From contig NZ_JAOBTQ010000001.1 of NCBI RefSeq assembly GCF_033366695.1, forward strand, positions 310,001-374,000: a stretch of 64,000 bases of DNA, in the 5' to 3' direction. The notes beneath the pieces were generated by a model. The model made no database searches. It was not told the origin of the DNA and saw only the letters and a program-made list of their open reading frames with translations. The stretch comes from Streptomyces sp. SCL15-4. GTDB lineage: Bacteria > Actinomycetota > Actinomycetes > Streptomycetales > Streptomycetaceae. A program made the position numbers and the translations under genes. This document shows positions 17,095 through 25,715 of this stretch, in pieces (position 1 is the first letter of the stretch; the number at the start of each line of letters is the position of its first letter).

Positions 17095-19641
17095 TCAGGC
17101 GGCGAGGCCGAGTCGCGGGCCGCCCCGGTCGCGCAGCCGTCTGAAGAAGGCCAGCACGCCCGCGGAGCCGCCGGCCCAGGCGGCACTCGACCGGGCGAGA
17201 CCGGTGTCCGGGAACACGGGCCGGGACCAGGTGCCGCCGCTGCGGCCGAGGATGAGCAGGGCGACGGTCTCGGCCGCGTCCCGGAACTCCTCGGACGCGG
17301 TCGCCTCCGCGACGTCCACCATCAGGTCTCCCACTCCGGCCAGTCCGCAGCATTGCGTGACCAGCGGCATCCGCGGTGCCAGCGCGGCACACGCACGCGC
17401 GGCCCGCTGGGCGAGGTCGAGGTACCCGGGTTCGTCGAGGCGTTCGGCGGCCCGGACGAGTACGGTCCCGATGCCGGCCAGGCCCCGGCACCACGAGCCG
17501 TAGCGGCGGGTCGCCCCCGGCTCCGCGGCCGCCGCGATGATGTCCGGCGTCACGGCGGCCAGATGCGCGGCGGCCTTCTCGGAGCGGCTGACCGCGTCCG
17601 GGTCCCCGGTCACGCCGGCGTATTCGAGCAAGAAGCAGGCGACGCCCGCCTCGCCGTGCGCGATGCCCTCGCGGAGTGCGGCGTCACCGGCCCGGTCCGA
17701 ACCGGTCGGGGTCAGCCGGGCGATGTCCGACGCCAGCATCCGGTCGCAGTCGGCGGCGACGGCCAGGTGCCGGTCCGCGGCGTGCCGGTGACCGGACCGG
17801 AGAGCGTGCCGGGCGAGCAGCAACCGGCCGAGGCCGATTCCGGCGGCGCCCGCGATCAGGTCCGCCTCCGGCGGTCCGCCGTCCGGCGCGCGATCCGGCA
17901 GGACGGAGTACCGGGATCGCACGACCGCGTCCGGCACCGGCTCCAACCCGGCCTCCGCGAGGAAGAGTTCGACACCGGTGCGGCCCGTGTAGAAGCCGGG
18001 TGGCAGGTTCCTCGACTGTTCCGCCGTCCACCGCGCCAACGCGGTGACGGTCGAACGCACGTGGGGCCGGTTCGCGTGGTGGAGGAGTTCCAGTCCGAGT
18101 CCCGAACTGCCGCCGTAGACGTCGATGGAGGTGGGGACGTTCAGCCGCGCGGCCCGTACCGGGTCCACGATCGCCTGCGCTTCGCCGACGCAGAACGCGG
18201 TCGTGTGCTCGATGATCTCGTCCAGCAGGTCGCTGTCGATCCGGGGACGCGCGGGCCGGCGTGCGGGTCCGGCGGTGCCGGTGCGCATGCCGTCGGCGGC
18301 GGCGGTCCGGACGGCCGGGTCGAAGCTCAGGAGGCCGGTGATCGACGACCGGATCTTCCGGTGGGCGCGCCCGGGCAGCGCCCATGCCAGGCAGGCCAGG
18401 GTCCGGTCCCGGTTGGTCCCGTGGTCGGTGTCGACGATCACCGGGTCCATGCCGGTGGCGGCGAAGAAGAGCGTCGCGCCGAGCGCGTAGTAGTCGTCGG
18501 CCGGGGCGGCCGGTCCGGTCGCGCGCAGAACCGGCTCGGTGTATCCGGGGGTCGCTCCTCCCGGGCCGGCGCCCTTCCACTCGCTGATCCCGAAGTCGAT
18601 CACGTGGCAGTGGCCGGGACTGGCGTCGTCGAGCACGACGTTGCCGGGCTTGAGGTCGCGGACGACCACGTTCCGGGCGTGGATCGCGTCCAGGACGCGC
18701 AAGAGCCGGGCGGCGAGGACGGACAGGGCGCGCGCCGGCCGGATGCCGTCGTCCCGGTAGGGGCCGTTCCGCAGGACCTCCCTGCGCAGGTCCCGGTCGC
18801 CGCAACCGCTCATCACCAGGTACTCGTCCGACTGGTGAGCGAAGTAGTCCAGGGCGCGGGGCACGCCCGTGACGCCGTCGAGCACGGTGAGGACCGTGCG
18901 CTCGTTACGCAGCCGGTGGCGGGCGTCCGTACCGGATTCGTCCTCGCCCACGAAGGCCCTCGCCTGTTTGACCACCACCGGCCGCCCGGAAGTACGGTCG
19001 ACCGCGCGATAGACGTTGCCCCGGGCCGCGCGCGCGATGCCGGTGGTGATTGTGTAGCGTCCGCCGCCGAAGCCGGGCGCGGACGGCTCCTCACCGTGTG
19101 GTGCGGAGCGTTTCACGAAGGGGTCCTCGGCCCAGGGCGGGCACCGGTAGCGGCCGACGGCCAGGCCGTCGAAGATCCGGCCGTCCGGCCCGGCCATGAC
19201 GGATTCCAGCCGTCCGCTCCGGCCGGTCCGGTAGTCGCCCGTGAAGGGGCCGTAGCGGTAGTAGACCGGGGCCCTCGGATCGACCCGCCGGTCGCTGACG
19301 ACCCGCGGGCCTTCCCGGTCACGCAGTACGGCGGCGAGTTCCCTGGCGACCTCGACCACGGTGCCGGCCAGTGGGTAGACGGTGATCGCCTTGCCGACGG
19401 CTGCGGCGCTCACCTCCCCGGAGTTGAGGCGGCGCAGCGTATCGGGGTCGCGGGCGAACTTCGCGTGGCAGACGTGCCGGGACAGCACCGGCAGGACGAG
19501 CCGTATCACGGCGTCGAGGTCGCCGGGACGCGCCGAGACGTGCAGCTTCCAGCCGTGTTTCATCGCCGGCATCCGCGGATCGTTCAGGTACGACCACGTG
19601 TCGTCGCACGAACCGCTGCGGCCGGCGATGGAAACGGCCAC
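17095..19641 (-). CDS. Class III/IV lanthipeptide synthetase (lyase-kinase-cyclase)
   Basis: An 848-residue trifunctional enzyme that phosphorylates Ser/Thr of a precursor, eliminates phosphate and closes lanthionine rings. The N-terminal phospho-lyase domain (about 1-190) carries GWKLHVSARPGD. The Ser/Thr kinase (about 200-480) shows VVVKQAR, VVRDLKPGNVVLDD and DFG. The C-terminal LanC-like cyclase (about 520-848) has HGEAGVACF, WCRGLAGI and QCCGLAGV. Metal ligands appear to be Cys718, Cys764 and Cys765, so the domain can bind zinc, as in class IV LanL and unlike class III. The second position is Cys instead of the usual His. The GTG at 19641 lies 2 nt after the precursor gene stop. No dedicated transporter or protease is seen nearby. 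Confidence 0.93.
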   Translation of the reverse strand: MAVSIAGRSGSCDDTWSYLNDPRMPAMKHGWKLHVSARPGDLDAVIRLVLPVLSRHVCHAKFARDPDTLRRLNSGEVSAAAVGKAITVYPLAGTVVEVARELAAVLRDREGPRVVSDRRVDPRAPVYYRYGPFTGDYRTGRSGRLESVMAGPDGRIFDGLAVGRYRCPPWAEDPFVKRSAPHGEEPSAPGFGGGRYTITTGIARAARGNVYRAVDRTSGRPVVVKQARAFVGEDESGTDARHRLRNERTVLTVLDGVTGVPRALDYFAHQSDEYLVMSGCGDRDLRREVLRNGPYRDDGIRPARALSVLAARLLRVLDAIHARNVVVRDLKPGNVVLDDASPGHCHVIDFGISEWKGAGPGGATPGYTEPVLRATGPAAPADDYYALGATLFFAATGMDPVIVDTDHGTNRDRTLACLAWALPGRAHRKIRSSITGLLSFDPAVRTAAADGMRTGTAGPARRPARPRIDSDLLDEIIEHTTAFCVGEAQAIVDPVRAARLNVPTSIDVYGGSSGLGLELLHHANRPHVRSTVTALARWTAEQSRNLPPGFYTGRTGVELFLAEAGLEPVPDAVVRSRYSVLPDRAPDGGPPEADLIAGAAGIGLGRLLLARHALRSGHRHAADRHLAVAADCDRMLASDIARLTPTGSDRAGDAALREGIAHGEAGVACFLLEYAGVTGDPDAVSRSEKAAAHLAAVTPDIIAAAAEPGATRRYGSWCRGLAGIGTVLVRAAERLDEPGYLDLAQRAARACAALAPRMPLVTQCCGLAGVGDLMVDVAEATASEEFRDAAETVALLILGRSGGTWSRPVFPDTGLARSSAAWAGGSAGVLAFFRRLRDRGGPRLGLAA

Positions 19642-19643
19642 CG

Positions 19644-19826
19644 CTACGAGTTCAGATCACAGGCGAATCGGGTGGTGGCGGTCACCCAGGGGTCGGCGAG
19701 ACACGCCGTGGGGTCGAGGTGGCCGCGGTCGTCGTCCTCGAACACGATCGCCTCGTCGTCGATCTCCAGCGGACCCGCATCGCGGAATCCGTCGGCTTCC
19801 AGAAGATCCGGCACGGCTATGGGCAT
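19644..19826 (-). CDS. Lanthipeptide precursor peptide
   Basis: A 60-residue precursor directly upstream of the synthetase with a 2-nt gap. The ATG at 19826 follows GGAGGCGTCAC, a strong ribosome site. An acidic, helix-prone leader (residues 1 to about 37, with EIDDEAIVFEDDD) precedes a C-terminal core near DPTACLADPWVTATTRF, ending ACDLNS. The core has Thr40, Thr49, Thr51, Thr52 and Ser60 as dehydration sites and Cys42 and Cys56 as ring nucleophiles, so at most two (methyl)lanthionines could form. The ring pattern cannot be read from sequence. The leader-cyclase pairing supports a class III/IV assignment. Confidence 0.9.
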   Translation of the reverse strand: MPIAVPDLLEADGFRDAGPLEIDDEAIVFEDDDRGHLDPTACLADPWVTATTRFACDLNS

Positions 19827-20109
19827 GTGACGCCTCCGTGGTCTGTCGTGCGCTGAGGAGCGGGCAATGGCCGACAGGGACCGGTGGGCCCCTGGGCCAA
19901 GGACTCGGAGCACAAAGCTAGGCAGAAGCGCACGCTCTGACAAGAGGTCAGGTGACACTGCTCTCGGGATTCGTCGCCGGGGGCGCGCCGGCCTCGTGCT
20001 CGATGGCGGCTCCGGTCGCACAGGCGCGATGCCCGGATGCGACCCCGGTCGTACGGAGGATGTGCCTCCGAGTGCGACTCGAGGATCGGCCGCCGGCTGT
20101 CCTCGGACG

Positions 20110-21021
20110 TCAGTGCGTCGTGTGCAGTTCGGCGACGTATCCGCCCGGGAACCGCACCGTCGCGGTGGAGCGGCCTTCGGCGGTGTACGGCCCCCACAGC
20201 ACCTTCGCGCCCGCCGCCTCGGCCTTGTGCAGCGTGGCCGCGAGGTCGTGCACCGCGTAGCCGGTGGTCTCCCGGCCGAACGGGTAGGGAAGGTGGCCGT
20301 CGGTGACGCTGACGACGGTGTTGCCGAACGGGGAGCGCAGGGCGATGCGCCGGTACGTCCGCCCGGGCAGGCCGATGTCGCCGGCGTCCGCCGACCGCTG
20401 GTCGGAGACGATGCGCCCTCCGGTGAACCGGAGGTAGGAGCCGAGGAACCCGTCCACCGAGTCCGGTGTCAGGTAGACGCGGTTGTCCGGCACGGTCTCC
20501 AGCGGCGCGTACGACGGGGCTTCGGTGTGCCAGTACAGCTGGGCGTTGACGCCGCCGGGGAACTGGACGACCGCGTCCCGCCCGATGGGATCGTCAAAGG
20601 GTGCCACGACGACCTGCGCCCCACTCTTGCGGGCCTGCCGGACGCCCAGGTCGAGGTCGCGCACGAGCCAGCCCGTCCGCTCGGTGCCGAACGGATACGG
20701 CACGGGCGTCTTGAAGTCGAAGACGGACAGGGTGCCGACGGGCGAGTGGACCAACTCGGACTCGGTACTGCTGGGCGTCGGGGTGACGGTCGTGACGGCC
20801 TTCGCGGTGTGTGTGCCGCCGAAGGTCGCCTCCCAGCTCACGACGAACTCGTCCACGTCGCCCGGGGTCACGTAGACGTGCGTGGTGTCGTACTGGGGGC
20901 CGACCGCCGTGGTCGTAGCCGCGGCCCGTTCGTTCCGGGCCGAGGACGGCGCCCCGGAACCCACCACGCTGAGCGCCACCAGTAACGCGGGCAGCGCCCA
21001 TGCCATCGCCTTGCGCTTCAT
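20110..21021 (-). CDS. Secreted double VOC (glyoxalase-fold) protein
   Basis: A 303-residue protein with a signal peptide (MKRKAMAWALPALLVALSVV followed by a small-residue cleavage region) and two vicinal-oxygen-chelate halves (about 45-170 and 180-300). Each half contains PYPFG and a VxFPGG strand (VQFPGG, VRFPGG). VOC proteins bind or detoxify small molecules; the repeated metal ligands are not obvious, so a binding role is possible. A TTA leucine codon lies in the signal peptide (20983-20985), making translation bldA-dependent. The gene starts 1.2 kb upstream of the lanthipeptide precursor on the same strand; a link is not demonstrated. Confidence 0.85.
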   Translation of the reverse strand: MKRKAMAWALPALLVALSVVGSGAPSSARNERAAATTTAVGPQYDTTHVYVTPGDVDEFVVSWEATFGGTHTAKAVTTVTPTPSSTESELVHSPVGTLSVFDFKTPVPYPFGTERTGWLVRDLDLGVRQARKSGAQVVVAPFDDPIGRDAVVQFPGGVNAQLYWHTEAPSYAPLETVPDNRVYLTPDSVDGFLGSYLRFTGGRIVSDQRSADAGDIGLPGRTYRRIALRSPFGNTVVSVTDGHLPYPFGRETTGYAVHDLAATLHKAEAAGAKVLWGPYTAEGRSTATVRFPGGYVAELHTTH

Positions 21022-21189
21022 TGCCGTCCCTTTCCGTCGAAGCAGATGGACCGAACGGTAAGGAACGGCACCGGCCGCGAGGCCGCCGTCAGCGCCCCGG
21101 GTGTTGCCCGTAAGTGAACAGGCCGGCCCGCACGATGCCCCCTCGGGCCTGCCACGGCCTCTACGAGCCTCACCACCACCACGCGGGTC

Positions 21190-21562
21190 CCGGCTCGCCG
21201 GAGATCCCGCGGCCGGGTCCTGGGCTGTCGGCTCGAGTGCGGCGGCGTGGACCAGGGCGAGCAGGTCGCGATGGCGGTAGAGGAACGCGCGGTCCGCGCC
21301 GGTTTCCCGTGCGATGGCCGAGACGCTGACCGGTTCAGCCGCTCCCGGCGGCGAAGCAGGTCAGCGTGGCGTCCACTCCGATGGCCCTGGGCACGTACTC
21401 GGAGTCGAGCAGCCCTTGAGCCTGGCGCCGGACGGGGCTCCCATGGGGGAGGCGGTGACCGGGTCGACCGCTGCGCGCCGCCGTTCCCGGCCGGCCCGGT
21501 AGTACGACTGAGCAGTGGAGAGTTCGCGGTGGCCCATCAAGTCCGCGATGTCATCGGTGTGG
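21190..21562 (-). pseudogene. Relic of tyrosine recombinase and DUF6262-type partner
   Basis: On the minus strand, residues HTDDIADLMGHRELSTAQSY and RRRAAVD match the C-terminal catalytic part of actinobacterial tyrosine recombinases. After a frameshift, a further stretch QGLLDSEYVPRAIGV continues the same family. Then comes EPVSVSAIARETGADRAF plus LYRHRDLLALVH, the hallmark of the small DUF6262 protein normally encoded downstream of such recombinases. Stops and frameshifts separate the pieces and the N-terminal part is missing, so nothing here is functional. Confidence 0.6.
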
Positions 21563-21576
21563 CTTAGAGTCCGGCC

Positions 21577-22221
21577 ATGACGACTCTGATGATCGACGCC
21601 GGCCCGGCTTCGCCGGACTCGCCACTGACCCGGACCGGTGGAGTGCCCCTGGCTCCCGCTGGCACCGAATGGCCGTGCTGCGCTTCGTGCGAGGGTCCCA
21701 TGCAGTTCCTCGCCCAGGTTGTCCTGAACAACCTTGATGCGGGGGCCTCGGAGAGCAAGCTCGGAGTCCTTGCCTTGTTCGCCTGCCAGAACGACCCAGG
21801 CATGTGTAGCGACTGGGAGCCGGCCTCGGGAGGAAACCGCGCCCTGCTCTTCCCACTGGATGGCCTCGAGCCGCTGCCCCGCCCCGATGGTGCCGAGGAA
21901 GCCCTGCTCGTACTCGGCGCGGTCCGCGCCGTCGAGCCGCACCAAGAGCCCGGGGACGATTATCACCTGGCCCGCGAAGCCTGGGCGGCGAGAAGTGATC
22001 GTCCTGAATCCTCGGTGCTCGGGCAACTCGGAGGGGACCCCGCTTGGATCCAGGGCGATGAGACCCCCTCCTGCCCCTCGTGTGCCGACACGATGCCGTT
22101 CGTCGTTCAGCTTGAGGAAGGACCGGATCACAGCACCGCCATGAACTTCGGCGGCGCGGGCTGCGCATACGCGTTCGCCTGTGCGCCGTGCGGCCGTGCG
22201 TCGCTCCTGTGGCAGTGCTGA
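21577..22221 (+). CDS. DUF1963/PDCD2-like hypothetical protein
   Basis: A 214-residue acidic soluble protein with two zinc-knuckle-like pairs, CCASC near residue 29 and CPSCADTMPF near 168, and the pattern PMQFLAQVVL followed later by MPFVVQLEE. This pattern is found in DUF1963/YwqG- and PDCD2-type proteins of unknown function common in Streptomyces. No ribosome site stands out before the ATG at 21577. It abuts the recombinase relic, which ends within 15 bp of its start on the opposite strand. Confidence 0.7.
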   Translation: MTTLMIDAGPASPDSPLTRTGGVPLAPAGTEWPCCASCEGPMQFLAQVVLNNLDAGASESKLGVLALFACQNDPGMCSDWEPASGGNRALLFPLDGLEPLPRPDGAEEALLVLGAVRAVEPHQEPGDDYHLAREAWAARSDRPESSVLGQLGGDPAWIQGDETPSCPSCADTMPFVVQLEEGPDHSTAMNFGGAGCAYAFACAPCGRASLLWQC

Positions 22222-22535
22222 GTCTCGGCGACCACTGATTCGACCGCGCTCAGCCGCATGTGCCGATCACCTGTCCCGGCCTGCCGGAGCCCGGGCCGAA
22301 CTGCATGCCGGTGCCCGGTCGGTGACTACTGCGACGGCAGCCCACGGCCGGCGACAGCCACGTCGTCGGGGGCCTGGTCCGTCTTCGGCCGGTTCGACGC
22401 GGTCGGCACCGCGAACGGCGGCCGGTCTTCGCCCGGGTCGTCGGCGTACGCCTTCCGCCTCGCCGCCGGTCAGGCAGGAGGTCCCGGTGCCCTCGGCGGG
22501 CTGTGGGGCCGGGTCGCCGTGCACGGGTGCCGCGG
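22222..22535. other. Spacer between convergent genes
   Basis: A 314-bp stretch between the DUF1963-like gene and the desaturase. No gene or clear hairpin is seen. Confidence 0.5.
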
Positions 22536-23609
22536 TCAGGGGGCCGTCCTGCGCTGCCGCCTGATCGGCTCCCCCACCCGGTGCAGGTGCGCCAAGGCCT
22601 CGCGGTAGGAGCGGATCAGACCGGTCTCGTGGTACGGCACACCGATCTCGGCGCAGTACGCGCGCACGATGACCTGGGCCCGGCGCAGATGCGGGGTGGG
22701 CATGCTCGGGAAGAGGTGGTGCTCGATCTGGTAGTTGAGCCCGCCGAGCAGCACATCGGTGAACCGGCCACCACGGACGTTGCGGGAGGTGAGGACCTGG
22801 CGGCGCAGGAAGTCGGGCCGCTCGTCGCCGCTGATCGTGGGCATGCCCTTGTGGTTCGGGGCGAAGGTGCAGCCCAGGTAGACGCCGAAGAGGCACTGGT
22901 GCACGGCGAGGAACGCGACCGCCTTGCCGGGCGGCAGCAGCAGGAACAGCGCCGAGACATAGGCGGCGAGGTGCAGCAGGAGCAGCGCGGCCTCCGGTGT
23001 GCGGTGCTTCATGGACGGTGAGCGCAGCGCGCGCAGGCTCGCGACGTGCAGGTTGAAGCCCTCCAGCGTCAGCAGCGGGAAGAACAGCCATGCCTGGTGA
23101 CCGCCGATGAAGCGGGCCAGGCCGCGGCTGTCGCGGGCCTGGGCGGTGGACCACACCAGGATGTCCGGGGCGACGTCCGGGTCCAGTTCCTCGTGGTTGG
23201 GGTTGGCGTGGTGACGGGTGTGCTTGTTCATCCACCAGCCGTAGCTCATGCCGATCCCCAGATTGCCGAAGAGCCGGCCCCACGTCTGGCTCGGCCGGCT
23301 GCGTCGGAACACCTGGCGGTGGGCCAAGTCGTGGGACACCAGGGCCGTCTGGCCGTACATCAGCGCGAGGAAGGCGGCCACCGCGAGCTGCCACCAGCTG
23401 TCACCGAGCGTGAGGAACGCTCCCCAGCCCGCCGCCGTCAGTGCGACGACCAGCCCGAGCCGCACCGCGTAGTAGCCGGGGCGGCGCCGCATCAGTCCCG
23501 CCTCGGTGATGCGCCGGGACAGCCGGGAGAAGTCACTCCCGGCGCCGGGATCACGGGAAGGACCGGCGGGTGTCATGGTCGGGGCCAGAGGCTGTGCGGA
23601 AATCGTCAT
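22536..23609 (-). CDS. Membrane fatty acid desaturase
   Basis: A 357-residue di-iron membrane desaturase that introduces a double bond into acyl lipids or acyl-CoA. The three histidine boxes are seen: HDLAH (about residues 93-97), HTRHH (about 130-134) and QIEHH (about 299-303, with Gln in the first place as in front-end and acyl-lipid desaturases). Four hydrophobic segments lie between them. The ATG at 23609 opens the frame. It probably modulates membrane fluidity. The upstream 500 bp are non-coding and divergent to a VOC gene. Confidence 0.93.
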   Translation of the reverse strand: MTISAQPLAPTMTPAGPSRDPGAGSDFSRLSRRITEAGLMRRRPGYYAVRLGLVVALTAAGWGAFLTLGDSWWQLAVAAFLALMYGQTALVSHDLAHRQVFRRSRPSQTWGRLFGNLGIGMSYGWWMNKHTRHHANPNHEELDPDVAPDILVWSTAQARDSRGLARFIGGHQAWLFFPLLTLEGFNLHVASLRALRSPSMKHRTPEAALLLLHLAAYVSALFLLLPPGKAVAFLAVHQCLFGVYLGCTFAPNHKGMPTISGDERPDFLRRQVLTSRNVRGGRFTDVLLGGLNYQIEHHLFPSMPTPHLRRAQVIVRAYCAEIGVPYHETGLIRSYREALAHLHRVGEPIRRQRRTAP

Positions 23610-24109
23610 ACCGTCGAGTCTCGGCGTGCCCGGCTGTGCGGGACAGCCAGCCAGATACCGATTCGAACCGGGGGATTACCCCAGGGTCACCCGGGGTGGT
23701 GCCACCACATCAGCCCCGTGACGTGGGTCTTTACCGAAGACGACGTTCCGGTGCCGCATACCGGGAGCGGACGCTCGGACTTCCACCCGGTGCACCGGCC
23801 GGCAACCGGCGAGGAGTCCGAGGAAGGCCGTGAAGGCCGCTCGCCTCAAGTGCGCCGAGGCCCGTGCGCGGGCCGGGCGGGCCGTATTGCGGGACGGCGT
23901 CGAGCGCGGATGTGATCAGCACGGGCGGCGCGGTGGCCGGCGACTCGTGCGCCACCGCACGTGCCGCCCTCTGGATCTGCCGCGAGGGCGGAGCCGGAAG
24001 CGGACCTCCGGATCTCGGCCCGTTCACGGGTGTCGGGACTGGGCCGCCGGCTCCGTCCCCGGTATACCGGTGGCCTCGAAGAGCCGCGCGACGCAGAGGG
24101 AGAACCGCC
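23610..24109. other. Divergent spacer between desaturase and VOC gene
   Basis: A 500-bp non-coding stretch carrying promoters for both directions. No gene with supporting codon use is visible, and no motif can be named with confidence. Confidence 0.5.
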
Positions 24110-24550
24110 ATGACGCTTCAGCGGATGGACAACGTCGGGATCGTTGTCGAGGACTTGGACGCCGCTGTCGCCTTCTTCTCCGAACTGGGCATGGAGGTGG
24201 AGGGCAAGGCGCGGATCGAGGGCCTCTTCGCGGATCAGGCCGTCGGACTCGACGGAGTGCGCAGCACCATCGCCATGATGCGGACCCCGGACGGCCACGG
24301 CAAGCTGGAGCTCGCGCAGTACCACTCCCCCGCGGCGATCGGCGACGGGTCGCACACCCCGTCGCCGAACACGCTGGGCCTGCACCGGATCATGTTCGCC
24401 GTCGACGACATCGACGACACCATCGCCCGCCTGCGCGCCCGTGGCGCCGAACTGATCGGCGAGGTGGCGCGGTACAAGGACATCTACCGCCTCTGCTACC
24501 TCCGCGGCCCCTCGGGCATCATCCTCGCCTTGGCCGAACAGATCAGCTGA
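24110..24550 (+). CDS. VOC/glyoxalase family protein
   Basis: A 146-residue single-domain VOC protein (two beta-alpha-beta-beta-beta modules). It begins MDNVGIVVEDLDAAVAFF, with a GLHRIMFAVDDIDDTIARL second module and a conserved Glu in the closing region. Candidate metal-ligand positions include His in the second module. The ATG at 24110 follows GAGGGAGAACCGCC. It could act on a glyoxalase-like substrate or as a resistance protein; no neighbour decides. It converges with the isochorismatase-like gene 90 bp downstream. Confidence 0.88.
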   Translation: MTLQRMDNVGIVVEDLDAAVAFFSELGMEVEGKARIEGLFADQAVGLDGVRSTIAMMRTPDGHGKLELAQYHSPAAIGDGSHTPSPNTLGLHRIMFAVDDIDDTIARLRARGAELIGEVARYKDIYRLCYLRGPSGIILALAEQIS

Positions 24551-24640
24551 CGGCCCCGGGGACAGGGAACGGGTCTTGGAGAGAGGAGATCACGCCCTCC
24601 TGCCCGGAGTCGCGGTGGCGAAGCCGAGGGCGGCCGGACC

Positions 24641-25183
24641 TCACTTCCACAGGTCCTCGCTCCTGCACACGCGTGCGCCCATGTTCCGCTCCATCATTTG
24701 TAGTGCGGCCTGGGCGAGGTCCTCGTGAATGTGCGCTACGGCGTCCTCGGGAACGATCACTTCGAAGTGACGGATGTGGGCGTCGAGTGCCGAGTAGAGC
24801 ACGCACTGCTCGGTCACCTGCCCGGTGAGTACCAGCTGGTCGATGTTCTGCTGTCGCAGGAGGTACTCCAGGGGGGTTTCGAAGAAGACCGAGTGGCGGG
24901 CCTTCAGCACGAAGAGGGAGTCTCCGTCGGGCTTCAAGGGATCCACCAGAGAGCCGTGTGGGCCGTTCAGAGCCTCCTGAAGCAACTCACCGTGGTGTGA
25001 TCGCCACTCACCGAAGTTGTCGTTCACGTAAATCACCGGTACGGAGAGGTCTCGCGCGCGCCGCAAGAGGTCCGTCACGACCGGGACGACCGTCCGAGCC
25101 GAGGGAAGCAGCAGGTCGGCGTCCTTGTGGCCGTAGGTGTTGATCATGTCGATGACCAGCAGTGCAGTTTTACTCACGTCCAC
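24641..25183 (-). CDS. Isochorismatase-family cysteine hydrolase
   Basis: A 180-residue hydrolase of the isochorismatase/nicotinamidase fold. The catalytic triad appears as Asp in LLVIDMINTY (about residue 12), Lys in FVLKARHSVFF (about 93) and Cys in VTEQCVLYSALDA (about 126), following the cis-peptide VT. The usual substrates are amides or isochorismate. A GTG at 25183 begins the frame. It stands alone; the opposite side is a 340-bp spacer leading to a small hydrophobic peptide gene. Confidence 0.9.
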   Translation of the reverse strand: MDVSKTALLVIDMINTYGHKDADLLLPSARTVVPVVTDLLRRARDLSVPVIYVNDNFGEWRSHHGELLQEALNGPHGSLVDPLKPDGDSLFVLKARHSVFFETPLEYLLRQQNIDQLVLTGQVTEQCVLYSALDAHIRHFEVIVPEDAVAHIHEDLAQAALQMMERNMGARVCRSEDLWK

Positions 25184-25523
25184 CGGGTTCCCAGTTTGCG
25201 CTCATGCCTCCGCTGTTTGCTCCATTCGGCGGTGACTCGGTGATCGTCGCCGTGGACGACGTGGTCGGCGCACCCTCCGCCCGCCCTGCCACGGAACCGC
25301 CCCCGCCGCCCAGCGGCCCTCTCGACCCACACCGCAGATCACCCCGCCGACCGACCTGATGACCGGCGCCGACGACCTCTTCGAGCTTGCCCTGATGACA
25401 CAACCGAGTCAGCTCCGTCCAGCCTAGAGCGTGCCCCTCGTGCGGGTGAACGCGCGGGCGCAACGGCACGGCAGCGGGAGGGCTCACGTCGATCATGGGC
25501 GTCACCTACCTCAAGGAGTGCTC
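25184..25523. other. Intergenic region before small peptide gene
   Basis: A 340-bp spacer without a gene. It holds the isochorismatase promoter and, near its right end, the ribosome site AAGGAG of the peptide at 25524. Confidence 0.5.
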
Positions 25524-25643
25524 ATGGGTCTACCCGTCATCGGCGGATTGATCGACAGCGTGATCGGCATCGTGACTGGCACGGTGGCCGGCATCCTGCC
25601 CCAGGTGCTGGCCCTCGCGAGCGGTCTGGGCGTACCGGTGTGA
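25524..25643 (+). CDS. 39-residue hydrophobic peptide
   Basis: A short gene whose ATG at 25524 is preceded by a perfect AAGGAG with 5-nt spacing (25513-25518). The product begins MGLPVIGGLIDSVIGIVTGT and ends in GLGVPV. It is nearly all Gly, Val, Ile, Leu and Ala with one Asp and no Lys, Arg or Cys, and would form one transmembrane or amphipathic helix. I do not recognise a family. Possible roles are a small membrane protein or secreted hydrophobic peptide; no modification or export gene sits beside it. It converges with a DNA ligase relic. Confidence 0.5.
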   Translation: MGLPVIGGLIDSVIGIVTGTVAGILPQVLALASGLGVPV

Positions 25644-25715
25644 GTGCCGTGGGTATGCCGTAACAGCTCCACGTCTTTGACCGAGGTCCTACTCCGAAAT
25701 CGGGGCAGGGCCTCG

